This document shows positions 7,308 to 13,628 of a stretch of 16,860 bases of DNA, piece after piece. The DNA is from Actinomycetes bacterium. Its GTDB lineage: Bacteria; Actinomycetota; Coriobacteriia; Coriobacteriales; JAEZZM01. A program made the translations under genes and the position numbers. The stretch spans positions 1 to 16,860 of the forward strand of contig JAEZZM010000036.1 of NCBI GenBank assembly GCA_023418575.1, given 5' to 3'. Under the pieces are notes generated by a model, which saw nothing but the letters and a program-made list of their open reading frames with translations, did not search any database and had not been told where the DNA came from. Within the stretch, counting starts at the first letter, position 1, and each line of letters begins with the position of its first letter.

Positions 7308-8948
7308 ATGGCTAAACAAATTACCTTTGATTCTTCAGCACGTTCAGCCCTTGCACGTGGTGTAAATACTTTGGCAGATGCTGTAAAAGTTACCTTGGGC
7401 CCAAAGGGTCGTTATGTTGCTCTTCAGCGCTCATATGGAGCACCAACCATTACTAATGATGGCGTTACAGTAGCTAAAGAAATTGAGCTTGAAGACAAGA
7501 TTGAAAATATGGGAGCCCAGCTTGTTAAAGAGGTTGCAGTAAAGACCAATGATGTTGCTGGTGATGGTACTACCACAGCAACCCTTTTAGCTCAGGTTAT
7601 CGTAAATGAGGGCTTGCGTAACGTAACTGCTGGTGCCAATCCTTTGGCAATCCGCCGTGGTATTGAAAAAGCAGTTGACGCTGTAGTTAAGCAGATGCGT
7701 GAAAATGCTATTGAGGTATCTTCTCGTGATCAAATTGCTAGCGTTGGCACTATTTCTGCTGGCGATGAGACCATTGGTAATCACATTGCCCAAGCCATGG
7801 ATATGGTTGGAAAAGATGGTGTTATCACTGTTGAGGACAGCCAAACCTTTGGCATTGGCATTGATATTGTAGAAGGTATGCAGTTTGATAAGGGTTATAT
7901 CTCACCTTATATGGTTACAGATCATGAGCGTATGGAAGCAGAGCTTCAAGACCCTTACATCCTTTTAACTGATCAAAAGATTAGCAACATTCAAGATATC
8001 GTTCCTATTTTGGAAGCAGTTATGAAGTCTAACCGCGGCCTTTTGATTGTTGCAGAAGATGTTGATGGCGAGGCACTTGCTACCTTGATTCTTAACCGTT
8101 TGCGTGGCACCTTAAATGTTGTTGCTGTAAAGGCTCCAGGATATGGTGACCGTCGCAAGCGCATGCTTGAAGATATCGCAGTTGTAACCGGCGCTACCGT
8201 TGCTATGCAAGAGTTGGGCATCTCACTTTCAGACCTTACGGTAGATATGCTTGGCAGTGCTAAGACCACCAAGATTTCCAAAGACACCACTGTTATTGTT
8301 GATGGTGCTGGCGATAAGAGCGCAATTGAAGAGCGCGTAAATATCATTAAGGCAGAAATTGAGCGCTCAGACTCAGACTTTGACCGCGAGAAGCTTCAAG
8401 AGCGTCTTGCTAAGCTTTCTGGTGGTGTAGCTGTAATTAAGGTTGGTGCAGCTACTGAGGTTGAGTTAAAGGAAATTAAGCATCGTATTGAAGATGCGCT
8501 CCAGGCAACTCGCGCTGCAGTTGAAGAAGGTATTGTCGCTGGTGGTGGCGTTGCTCTTATGGATGCACTTCCTGCTCTTGATAAGCTTGAGTGCGCTAAC
8601 GCAGATGAGACTGTGGGTGTAAATATCATCCGCAAGGCACTAACTGCCCCTCTTGCAACCATTGCTGATAATGCAGGTTATGAAGGACAGGTTATTGTCG
8701 AGAAGGTAAAACATCTTGAAAAGGGACAGGGTCTCAACTCAGGAACTGGTGAGTATGGCGATATGATTGAGATGGGTGTTTTGGATCCTGTTAAGGTTAC
8801 CCGCACCGCATTACAAAACGCTGCTTCTGTTGCCTCACTCATCTTGATCACCGAGGCTACAGTAAGTGATGTACCAAAAGATACCACCCTTGAGGATGCT
8901 TTATCTGCAGCATCTATGGGTGCAGGTGCCGGCGCTGGTATGTACTAA
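7308..8948 (+). CDS. groL: Chaperonin GroEL (Hsp60)
   Basis: 546 residues, full length. ATP-site motifs are intact: VTLGPKG (28-34), NDGVTVAKEIELED with Asp51, and GDGTTTAT with Asp86 (Asp87 in E. coli). The catalytic Asp in RIEDALQATRAAVEEG and the nucleotide-binding GIVAGGGVAL are also present. GPKGRYVALQRSYGAP, with Tyr in place of the common Asn, is a lineage-type variant. The C-terminal tail GAGAGAGMY replaces the GGM repeats of E. coli and ends in Tyr. An AAAGGA about 12 bases upstream is the ribosome site. The gene is co-transcribed with groES, and a tandem array and strong terminator follow the stop codon. It folds cytosolic proteins as a tetradecamer with GroES. Confidence 0.98.
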   Translation: MAKQITFDSSARSALARGVNTLADAVKVTLGPKGRYVALQRSYGAPTITNDGVTVAKEIELEDKIENMGAQLVKEVAVKTNDVAGDGTTTATLLAQVIVNEGLRNVTAGANPLAIRRGIEKAVDAVVKQMRENAIEVSSRDQIASVGTISAGDETIGNHIAQAMDMVGKDGVITVEDSQTFGIGIDIVEGMQFDKGYISPYMVTDHERMEAELQDPYILLTDQKISNIQDIVPILEAVMKSNRGLLIVAEDVDGEALATLILNRLRGTLNVVAVKAPGYGDRRKRMLEDIAVVTGATVAMQELGISLSDLTVDMLGSAKTTKISKDTTVIVDGAGDKSAIEERVNIIKAEIERSDSDFDREKLQERLAKLSGGVAVIKVGAATEVELKEIKHRIEDALQATRAAVEEGIVAGGGVALMDALPALDKLECANADETVGVNIIRKALTAPLATIADNAGYEGQVIVEKVKHLEKGQGLNSGTGEYGDMIEMGVLDPVKVTRTALQNAASVASLILITEATVSDVPKDTTLEDALSAASMGAGAGAGMY

Positions 8949-8955
8949 GAGATAG

Positions 8956-9011
8956 CTAGACTTCTAAAATTAGAGATCTAGAATTAGACATACAAAATTA
9001 GACATACAAAA
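8956..9011 (+). repeat. Four-copy 14-base tandem repeat after the groEL stop
   Basis: Four adjoining 14-base units: CTAGACTTCTAAAA (8956-8969), TTAGAGATCTAGAA (8970-8983), TTAGACATACAAAA (8984-8997) and TTAGACATACAAAA (8998-9011). The last two are identical. The array starts 7 bases after the TAA and lies before the terminator hairpin, so it would be in the 3' UTR. Its sequence differs from the malY array although unit length and copy number match. Confidence 0.92.
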
Positions 9012-9030
9012 GCCTTAAGTCCTAAGTATT

Positions 9031-9068
9031 AAGCTCTCCTTAGTTTTCTAAGGAGAGCTTTTATTTAT
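9031..9068 (+). terminator. Rho-independent terminator of groESL
   Basis: Perfect 13-base arms AAGCTCTCCTTAG (9031-9043) and CTAAGGAGAGCTT (9048-9060) with a TTTT loop, followed by TTATTTAT. This is the strongest hairpin in the window. Confidence 0.94.
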
Positions 9069-9098
9069 CTAGCTTTATAGGGCTTTAGGGGTTAAATA

Positions 9099-9196
9099 GA
9101 TCCTGGGCTAATCGAGACTTCGGACAAAGGCGGGCGCTGGGTAAAAGGGGCTTATAGCTCAAACAGGATCCCGGGCAAAAGCGTTTCGGCACAAAA
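9099..9196. repeat. Degenerate direct repeat of about 30 bases in non-coding DNA
   Basis: Two GC-richer copies begin at 9099 (GATCCTGGGCTAATCGAGAC, then TTCGGACAAAGG) and 9167 (GATCCCGGGCAAAAGCG, then TTTCGGCACAAAAA). GATCCTG (9099-9105) and CAGGATC (9164-9170) are also perfect complements and could close a 58-base loop. On the minus strand both copies lie in one reading frame and each ends at a stop (TAA 9155-9153 and TAA 9093-9091), but there is no start codon. The element lies beyond the superoxide reductase terminator and belongs to no gene I can recognise. The stretch 9069-9098 holds nothing else. Confidence 0.55.
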
Positions 9197-9237
9197 ATAA
9201 ACCCTCAACTTCTAACTAGATTAGAGCGTCAAGGGTT
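9193..9237 (-). terminator. Terminator of the superoxide reductase gene
   Basis: Read on the minus strand, AACCCT and AGGGTT (plus-strand 9232-9237 and 9200-9205) form the outer stem. TCTAA and TTAGA around CTAGA form the inner stem, with an internal loop between. TTTATTTTT follows directly (9201-9193 on the plus strand). A smaller AAGGC-TTTTA-GCCTT hairpin (9260-9274) precedes it. The plus-strand side lacks a T run, so it serves the minus-strand gene. Confidence 0.75.
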
Positions 9238-9310
9238 AAATCTAAAACTTAAAAGTTTGAAGGCTTTTAGCCTTTAGGTCTTCAAGCTCTTAGTCATTAA
9301 TGGTATAGGT

Positions 9311-9631
9311 TTAGCCTAAAACAAGCTCCTCAGATTTCCAGTCACCATGAAGATTGCAGTTTTCTACAGCATAAACCTTAGAGCCGCTCTTACCTTCTAC
9401 AGCAATAGTTGCAAAAGGAGCGTCGTCAGCGCTTAGCTCAACATGCTTATAAAGCTCACCGTCTACATATAAATCAATCTTTGAGATATAGTGCTCAGCA
9501 GTTTGAGGATGAGGAACTTGCTTGCCAACCTCAATAGTGCAAACATTTCCATCTACTGTTAAGGTGGGGAAGTGCTTTAACTCAAAATCACTTGCGGTAT
9601 CAAGATTTTCTACTACATTAAGTTCAGACAT
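9311..9631 (-). CDS. Superoxide reductase (neelaredoxin / desulfoferrodoxin class II type)
   Basis: 106 residues, matching the single-domain SOR (neelaredoxin) without the N-terminal rubredoxin-like domain of desulfoferrodoxin. It reduces superoxide to peroxide at a mononuclear Fe(His)4Cys centre without making O2, as anaerobes favour. All five expected ligands are visible: His20 (LKHFP), His41 and His47 (VPHPQTAEHYI), and Cys92 with His95 (NCNLHGDW). The usual EKH.P motif is altered: Lys19 is kept, but the residue before it is Leu18, with a Glu at 17. ATG 9631 has AGAGAGGA 8 bases upstream. The gene is single, with a hairpin-forming leader and its own terminator. The electron donor (rubredoxin or similar) is not in the window. 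Cytoplasmic. Confidence 0.93.
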   Translation of the reverse strand: MSELNVVENLDTASDFELKHFPTLTVDGNVCTIEVGKQVPHPQTAEHYISKIDLYVDGELYKHVELSADDAPFATIAVEGKSGSKVYAVENCNLHGDWKSEELVLG

Positions 9632-9657
9632 TATATATTCCTCTCTGGATCTTTTTC

Positions 9658-9683
9658 TTAAACCAGCTTTTAGGCCGGTTTAA
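9658..9683 (-). promoter_or_regulatory. Perfect 10-base dyad in the leader of the superoxide reductase gene
   Basis: TTAAACCAGC (9658-9667) and GCCGGTTTAA (9674-9683) enclose TTTTAG. The single mismatch becomes a G-U pair in the minus-strand transcript, so the RNA would form an unbroken 10-pair hairpin about 27 bases before the ATG. No U run follows, so it is not a terminator. It could be an operator or an mRNA-stabilising leader hairpin. Promoter elements further upstream (9690-9720) are AT-rich but not clear. Confidence 0.55.
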
Positions 9684-9760
9684 TTTACCATACCCCAGAA
9701 TCCGGCTTTTTATAATCAATTAGCTATGAATCACCTATGGGCAAAGTTTTAATCAATCTT

Positions 9761-9811
9761 TAACAAGTCGTAACAGGTCGTATCAAGCTGTAGCAAGCTT
9801 TTAGCAAGTCG
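9761..9811 (-). repeat. Five-copy 10-base tandem repeat after the marR-type gene stop
   Basis: On the plus strand: TAACAAGTCG, TAACAGGTCG, TATCAAGCTG, TAGCAAGCTT, then TAGCAAGTCG after one extra T (copies start at 9761, 9771, 9781, 9791 and 9802). It lies on the 3' side of the minus-strand regulator gene, whose TAA is at 9833-9835, about 20 bases beyond the stop. No good terminator hairpin for that gene is seen in 9684-9832. Confidence 0.85.
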
Positions 9812-9832
9812 TAATTGCTTAGCAGGCCTCAT

Positions 9833-10315
9833 TTAGTCTTCATCTTGGATAAGCGCATAGGATCGTTCTTCAAGCTCATCTAAGTGTGCAGAAAGCTTTT
9901 GCAAATCCTGGCAAAACTTAGCAAGCTCTGCATCGCTTAAATAGGAAAAAAGATGAGAAAGGTATTGATCTTGAACCTTTTGTGCACGTGTGTAGGCAAG
10001 CTTTCCTTTTCTGGTAACAATAAGGTCACTGCTTCTCTTATCAAATGAATTAATCTGCAGTTCGATAAAACCAAGATCAATGAGTTTTTCAGCCATCTTT
10101 TTAACGTTTTGCCTGCTAGAACCCAGCCAGGATGCCAGCTCAGAGATAGAGAGGCGCCCGCCATTATCGCACAGTTGCGAAAGTAAATTCAGCTGTTTGG
10201 AACTTATTTTATCGGCAAGACTGCTGGCATAGAGATGGTCAGCAAGATAGTGGAGGCGCTGGCTTAAAATAGGCAGCGCTCCAGAGGCAAATTTTTCTTG
10301 GCTATGTCTATTCAT
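9833..10315 (-). CDS. MarR-family transcriptional regulator
   Basis: 160 residues from ATG 10315. In-frame upstream starts (ATG 10360, GTG 10366) would add 15-17 residues; no start has a convincing Shine-Dalgarno, so this choice follows usual MarR length. The layout fits a MarR winged helix: helices about 1-45, then SSKQLNLLSQLCDNGGRLSISELASWLGSSRQNVKKMAEKLIDLGFIEL as the helix-turn-helix with recognition helix SSRQNVKKMAEKL. The wing is INSFDKRSSDLIVTRKGK, matching the family D.RS..V.LT..G pattern. The last 50 residues form the dimerisation helices, ending acidic. It is divergent from fhs-folD, with a dyad in the shared promoter, so control of its own gene and possibly of one-carbon genes is plausible. 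The ligand is unknown; no redox Cys pattern of OhrR stands out. Confidence 0.88.
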   Translation of the reverse strand: MNRHSQEKFASGALPILSQRLHYLADHLYASSLADKISSKQLNLLSQLCDNGGRLSISELASWLGSSRQNVKKMAEKLIDLGFIELQINSFDKRSSDLIVTRKGKLAYTRAQKVQDQYLSHLFSYLSDAELAKFCQDLQKLSAHLDELEERSYALIQDED

Positions 10316-10394
10316 GGGGCATCTCAATCCGTCTGCGTAACATTTCTTTAAGTTTAGCATTAGCACTATCTGATTGGGTATTATGCAGGATAGA

Positions 10395-10416
10395 TTGACG
10401 GCTTATGCGCTGTCAA
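10395..10416. promoter_or_regulatory. Divergent promoter dyad / candidate MarR operator between marR-type gene and fhs
   Basis: TTGACGGC (10395-10402) and GCTGTCAA (10409-10416) are inverted repeats with 7 of 8 positions matching around TTATGC. Each arm reads as a -35 box: TTGACG for fhs on the plus strand, and TTGACA for the regulator on the minus strand, where a TATCCT follows after an 18-base spacer. A regulator bound here would cover both promoters. The plus-strand -10 is weak (TAAAGG or ATAAAG, 10417-10423). Operator function is an inference. Confidence 0.55.
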
Positions 10417-10420
10417 ATAA

Positions 10421-10490
10421 AGGTCTTTTGATAAGATGGGCTTAAAAGAAACTTAGACCTGTGGTTTTAACGGCTCCTTGCGGTTTGGAG
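10421..10490 (+). promoter_or_regulatory. fhs 5' leader with possible Shine-Dalgarno-masking hairpin
   Basis: AGGTCT (10421-10426) and AGACCT (10455-10460) can pair, with a shorter TTTT/AAAA pairing inside. Downstream, CTCC (10474-10477) can pair with the GGAG (10487-10490) of the fhs ribosome site GGAGGA. The stems are short. No known riboswitch class (including the folate one) was recognised. Confidence 0.35.
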
Positions 10491-10495
10491 GAAGC

Positions 10496-12190
10496 ATGCT
10501 GACAGACATTGAAATTGCTCGCCAAGCAAAAATTCGTCCCATTTCAGAGATTGCTCAAGGGTATGCAATAGATGATCAATATCTTGAGCACTATGGACCT
10601 TATAAAGCCAAGCTTTCGCTTGAGGTCTTAGAGCAATTTAAAGATAAAAAACCTGGGAAATATATTGATGTTACAGCTATAACTCCAACACCTTTGGGAG
10701 AGGGAAAAACGGTCACCACGGTAGGTCTAGGTCAAGCCCTTACTGCCTTAGGTAAAAAGGCAGTAACCTGCATTAGGCAACCAAGTTTGGGTCCTGTTTT
10801 TGGTATTAAAGGTGGCGCTGCTGGTGGAGGTTATTCTCAAGTAATCCCCATGGAGGATTTTAACCTGCACTTAACTGGTGATTTTCATGCGGTAACAGCT
10901 GCTCACAATCTTTGTGCAGCCTTTTTAGATAATCACATTTTCCACGGAAATGAGCTAGAGATTGATCCGGCAAGTATTTTGTGGCCAAGGGCTTTAGATA
11001 TTTCTGATCGCTATCTTAGAGAGGTTGAAATTGGCTTAGGTGGCGAGAAAAACGGTATCCCTCGCAAAGCTCAATGGATTATCACTTCAGCATCCGAGCT
11101 TATGGCCATGCTTTGTCTGCATGAAGGTATTGGAGAGTTGCGCGATGCTTGCGATAAGATAATTCTGGCATCTAATCACAGAGGAGAGCCTGTTTATGCA
11201 AAAGATATTGAGGTAGCAGGATCTATGACCATGCTCTTAAAAGATGCTGTAAGACCAACTTTGTTGCAAAACTTAGAAGGCGGAGCGGTCTTAGTTCACA
11301 CAGGTCCCTTTGCCAATATTGCACCAGGCAATTCTTCAATTACGGCTGATAGGTTGGCCTTAAGCATGGGCGAATATGTGGTAACAGAATCGGGCTTTGG
11401 TGCCGATATGGGTTGCGAGAAGTTCGTTAATATTAAGTGCCGCAAGTCTGGACTGCGCCCTGATTGCTTTGTTGTGGTAGCTACCGTGCGCGCCCTTAAG
11501 AACCACTCAGGACGCTTCAGCATTAAAGCCGGCTCTAAGCTACCTCAAGAGCTTTTAGAGGAAGATCTTGAATCCTTATCATTGGGTATGTCAAATCTCA
11601 TTAGACATATTGAGAATTGCAAGAACTTTGGTGCCCCGGTTGTTGTGGCGATCAATGCATTTCCTACTGACACTGATAAAGAGCATGAGCTTATTAAAGA
11701 AGCAGCGCTCAAGGCGGGCGCCTATGATTGTGTGGTACATCGCATGCATGCCTTGGGGGCAGAGGGCGGACAAGAATTGGCACAAAGTGTTATGCGTGCC
11801 TGCGAAGAGCCTTCAAGCCTCAACTTTAGTTATGAGGACTCTGATGGCCTTGAGACTAAGATTGAAAAGCTTGCTTCTTCAGTATTCAGGGCAGAGGGCG
11901 TTGACTTTAGCCCAGAGGCAAAGCAAGCCATAGAGAAGTTTAGCTCATGGGGTTATGCATCACTTCCTGTATGTATGGCAAAGACACAGCTTTCAATTTC
12001 CGATAAACCAGAGCTTAAAGGCGCTCCTGATAACTGGAGACTGACAGTTAGAGACGTAAAGCTTTCCGCTGGTGCAGGCTTTGCCTATGCTTTGTGTGGG
12101 TCAATGTTAACCATGCCCGGATTGCCAAAAAATCCCGCTGGTAAATATATTGATATCGATAAGTCAGGAAAAATTAGCGGACTATTTTAA
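10496..12190 (+). CDS. fhs: Formate--tetrahydrofolate ligase (10-formyl-THF synthetase)
   Basis: 564 residues from ATG 10496, which has GGAGGA just upstream; an in-frame TTG at 10478 is unlikely. It makes 10-formyl-THF from formate, THF and ATP in the cytoplasm. Signatures: the P-loop-like TPTPLGEGKTVTTVGLGQAL at about 63-82 with Lys71; RQPSLGPVFGIKGGAAGGGYSQVIPMEDFNLHLTGD, the strongly conserved family block; and VATVRALKNH and FGAPVVVAINAFPTDTD further on. The end, LPKNPAGKYIDIDKSGKISGLF, is canonical. Length matches the usual 550-565. folD follows after 19 bases, so formate can be taken to methylene-THF by the two products. Lying next to a divergent MarR-type gene, it may be regulated by it (inference). 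Confidence 0.98.
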   Translation: MLTDIEIARQAKIRPISEIAQGYAIDDQYLEHYGPYKAKLSLEVLEQFKDKKPGKYIDVTAITPTPLGEGKTVTTVGLGQALTALGKKAVTCIRQPSLGPVFGIKGGAAGGGYSQVIPMEDFNLHLTGDFHAVTAAHNLCAAFLDNHIFHGNELEIDPASILWPRALDISDRYLREVEIGLGGEKNGIPRKAQWIITSASELMAMLCLHEGIGELRDACDKIILASNHRGEPVYAKDIEVAGSMTMLLKDAVRPTLLQNLEGGAVLVHTGPFANIAPGNSSITADRLALSMGEYVVTESGFGADMGCEKFVNIKCRKSGLRPDCFVVVATVRALKNHSGRFSIKAGSKLPQELLEEDLESLSLGMSNLIRHIENCKNFGAPVVVAINAFPTDTDKEHELIKEAALKAGAYDCVVHRMHALGAEGGQELAQSVMRACEEPSSLNFSYEDSDGLETKIEKLASSVFRAEGVDFSPEAKQAIEKFSSWGYASLPVCMAKTQLSISDKPELKGAPDNWRLTVRDVKLSAGAGFAYALCGSMLTMPGLPKNPAGKYIDIDKSGKISGLF

Positions 12191-12209
12191 AGATAGGTGA
12201 TGACAACTT

Positions 12210-13067
12210 ATGGCCACAATACTTGATGGAAAGCGCTGCGCTGCTGCTTTGCGTGCAGAAGCCGCCATGAAGGTAGCACAAATTCTTGAAGAAGAGGGCG
12301 TGCAGGTCAAGCTTGCAGTAGTTTTAATAGGCAGTGATCCTGCAAGCGAGATTTATGTTAAGTATAAGCATCAGGATTGCAAAACCTGTGGTATTGAGTC
12401 ATTAGATATAAGGCTTGGCGGGGATGTGAGCCAATCTGAGGTCTTGGATTTGGTGGATAAACTTAATGCCGATGAGAGCGTACATGGTATCTTAGTGCAA
12501 CTTCCTTTACCTGCGCACTTAAATAAAGAGCTTATCTTAGAGCGCATAGACCCTGCAAAAGATGTAGATGGTTTCCATGAGAACAACCTTGGAAGATTAG
12601 TAAGAGGCCAAGATGCCTTAAGGGCCTGCACGCCCATGGGTATTATGCGCCTGCTTGATTATTGTGATATTGACGTAGCAGGAAAAGAGGCGGTGGTAGT
12701 GGGCCGATCAGTAATTGTGGGTAAGCCCATGGCACTTCTGCTTCTTGAGAAAAATGCAACAGTAACTATTGCTCATTCTGCAAGCAAGAACTTAGAAGAG
12801 CTATGCTCTCGTGCTGATATAGTGGTCTCTGCAGTGGGAAAACCCGAGTTTATCGGTAAAAAGCACATAAAAAAGGGTGCAGTTGTCATTGACGTGGGCA
12901 TGAATAGAAATGCAGAAGGCAAGCTGTGTGGAGATGTAAATTATGCTGAAGTTGAGCCCTTAAGCTCTGCAATTACTCCTGTTCCCGGAGGAGTGGGTCC
13001 TATGACTCGTGCTCAACTTATGCTGAATACTGTTAGAGCATGCGAAATAATATTAGGAATTGGATAA
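12210..13067 (+). CDS. folD: Bifunctional methylene-THF dehydrogenase / methenyl-THF cyclohydrolase FolD
   Basis: 285 residues, standard for FolD, which interconverts 5,10-methylene-THF, methenyl-THF and 10-formyl-THF using NAD(P). Active-site residues seen: Tyr49 and Lys53 in YVKYKHQDC (the YVxxKxxxC motif; catalytic Lys), QLPLP at 97-101, and Asp120 in KDVDGFHENNLGRL. The Rossmann part holds VVVGRSVIVGKPMALLLL, and ITPVPGGVGPMTRAQLM closes the folate site. ATG 12210 has AGGTGA 9 bases upstream and lies 19 bases after the fhs stop, so the pair form an operon. The usual HSRT after the Rossmann strand reads HSAS here, a modest change near the cofactor phosphate site that may bear on NAD versus NADP use. 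Confidence 0.97.
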   Translation: MATILDGKRCAAALRAEAAMKVAQILEEEGVQVKLAVVLIGSDPASEIYVKYKHQDCKTCGIESLDIRLGGDVSQSEVLDLVDKLNADESVHGILVQLPLPAHLNKELILERIDPAKDVDGFHENNLGRLVRGQDALRACTPMGIMRLLDYCDIDVAGKEAVVVGRSVIVGKPMALLLLEKNATVTIAHSASKNLEELCSRADIVVSAVGKPEFIGKKHIKKGAVVIDVGMNRNAEGKLCGDVNYAEVEPLSSAITPVPGGVGPMTRAQLMLNTVRACEIILGIG

Positions 13068-13086
13068 TTAGATAATTGTAATAATT
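13063..13086 (+). repeat. Short AT-rich tandem repeat across the folD stop
   Basis: Three 8-base units GATAATTA (13063-13070), GATAATTG (13071-13078) and TAATAATT (13079-13086) begin in the last sense codon and include the stop. The low complexity makes chance more likely than for the other arrays, but the position matches their pattern. Confidence 0.4.
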
Positions 13087-13246
13087 ATAAAAAATGATAA
13101 ACTTAGAGAATCAAAAACAAACGCGTTTTTGGTATTAATGTGATTTATATGCAATCGCTTGTTGAGCACTATGGACAGGAGACGCTCATGTAAATCAATG
13201 CTATGTAAGGCGCTACAGCTTGCAGCGGGTTTTAGGAGATACAATC
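13087..13246 (+). promoter_or_regulatory. folD-csp intergenic region and cold-shock gene leader
   Basis: Contains a 10-base palindrome AAACGCGTTT (13119-13128) nested in CAAAAA...TTTTTG (13112-13131). This could act as a weak terminator for fhs-folD or as an operator. The csp promoter is not obvious. A long leader would be typical of a cold-shock mRNA. AGGAG (13234-13238) is the csp ribosome site. A 31-codon ATG frame (13171-13266) overlaps the csp start without a ribosome site and is not called. Confidence 0.4.
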
Positions 13247-13450
13247 ATGGAACAGGGAATTGTTAAGTGGTTTAATCCAGAAAAAGGCTATGGATTTATT
13301 AGCCGTGAAAATGGTGAGGACCTATTTGTCCACTTTTCAGAAATCCAGATGGAAGGCTTCAGGACTCTGGATGAGGGAATGAAGGTTGAGTTTGAAGTTA
13401 CTACCGGTGACAATGGTAAGCTTCAGGCAAGCTCAGTTCATAAGCTGTAA
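13247..13450 (+). CDS. Cold-shock protein (CspA family)
   Basis: 67 residues, one cold-shock domain of normal size. ATG 13247 is chosen because AGGAG lies 8 bases before it and the family N-terminus is M.QG.VKWFN; the open frame upstream is not protein. RNP1 (KGYGFISR, about 16-23) and RNP2 (DLFVHFSEI, about 29-37) are both intact, with the aromatic residues that stack on nucleic acid. It binds single-stranded RNA/DNA and acts as an RNA chaperone in the cytoplasm. The gene is probably monocistronic and ends at a bidirectional terminator. Confidence 0.97.
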   Translation: MEQGIVKWFNPEKGYGFISRENGEDLFVHFSEIQMEGFRTLDEGMKVEFEVTTGDNGKLQASSVHKL

Positions 13451-13486
13451 TTTACTCGCCTAATAGCACTAAGTTTTAAATGCTAA

Positions 13487-13519
13487 AATCCCACCTTCGC
13501 TTAGCGTGAAGGTGGGATT
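13487..13519. terminator. Bidirectional terminator between csp and the large minus-strand gene
   Basis: Perfect 12-base arms AATCCCACCTTC (13487-13498) and GAAGGTGGGATT (13508-13519). The loop can pair further as GC/GC. The plus-strand side is followed by ATGTTTTA and the minus-strand side by TTAGCATTTAAAAC with a TTTT run. It therefore suits both converging genes. Confidence 0.88.
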
Positions 13520-13595
13520 ATGTTTTACAAGATCTGCTCTGACTTTTGGCGACTGTTAAAAAGCCTAGGCTTAAACTTACACGTAAGCTACTTTT

Positions 13596-13628
13596 AACCT
13601 AAGCTAAACCTAAGCTAAGCTCAAGCTA
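13596..13628 (-). repeat. Three-copy 11-base tandem repeat across the stop of the large gene
   Basis: Plus-strand units AACCTAAGCTA (13596-13606), AACCTAAGCTA (13607-13617) and AGCTCAAGCTA (13618-13628). The first two are identical. The TAG of the large gene (13610-13612) lies inside the middle unit, so the array encodes the terminal SLSLA and continues into the 3' flank, where CGTAAGCTA (13582-13590) looks like a decayed copy. Read in the gene's sense, the units carry TAG, and the 11-base period places it in successive frames. Confidence 0.85.

Noticed and set aside
7991..8347. 118-codon antisense open frame inside groEL
   Set aside because: It lies fully inside a clear gene, its Ser/Thr/Ile-rich translation is typical of a shadow frame, and no ribosome site is seen.
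9658..9683. Terminator for a transcript entering from the marR side
   Set aside because: The hairpin is good, but it lacks a following U run in the minus-strand direction (AAAAAG follows) and lies in the leader of the next gene.
10417..10495. Tetrahydrofolate riboswitch before fhs
   Set aside because: I could not recognise the conserved core or pseudoknot elements; only short local pairings are visible.
13171..13266. 31-codon ATG frame ahead of and overlapping csp
   Set aside because: No Shine-Dalgarno before its ATG, and it overlaps the well-supported csp start. Probably chance.
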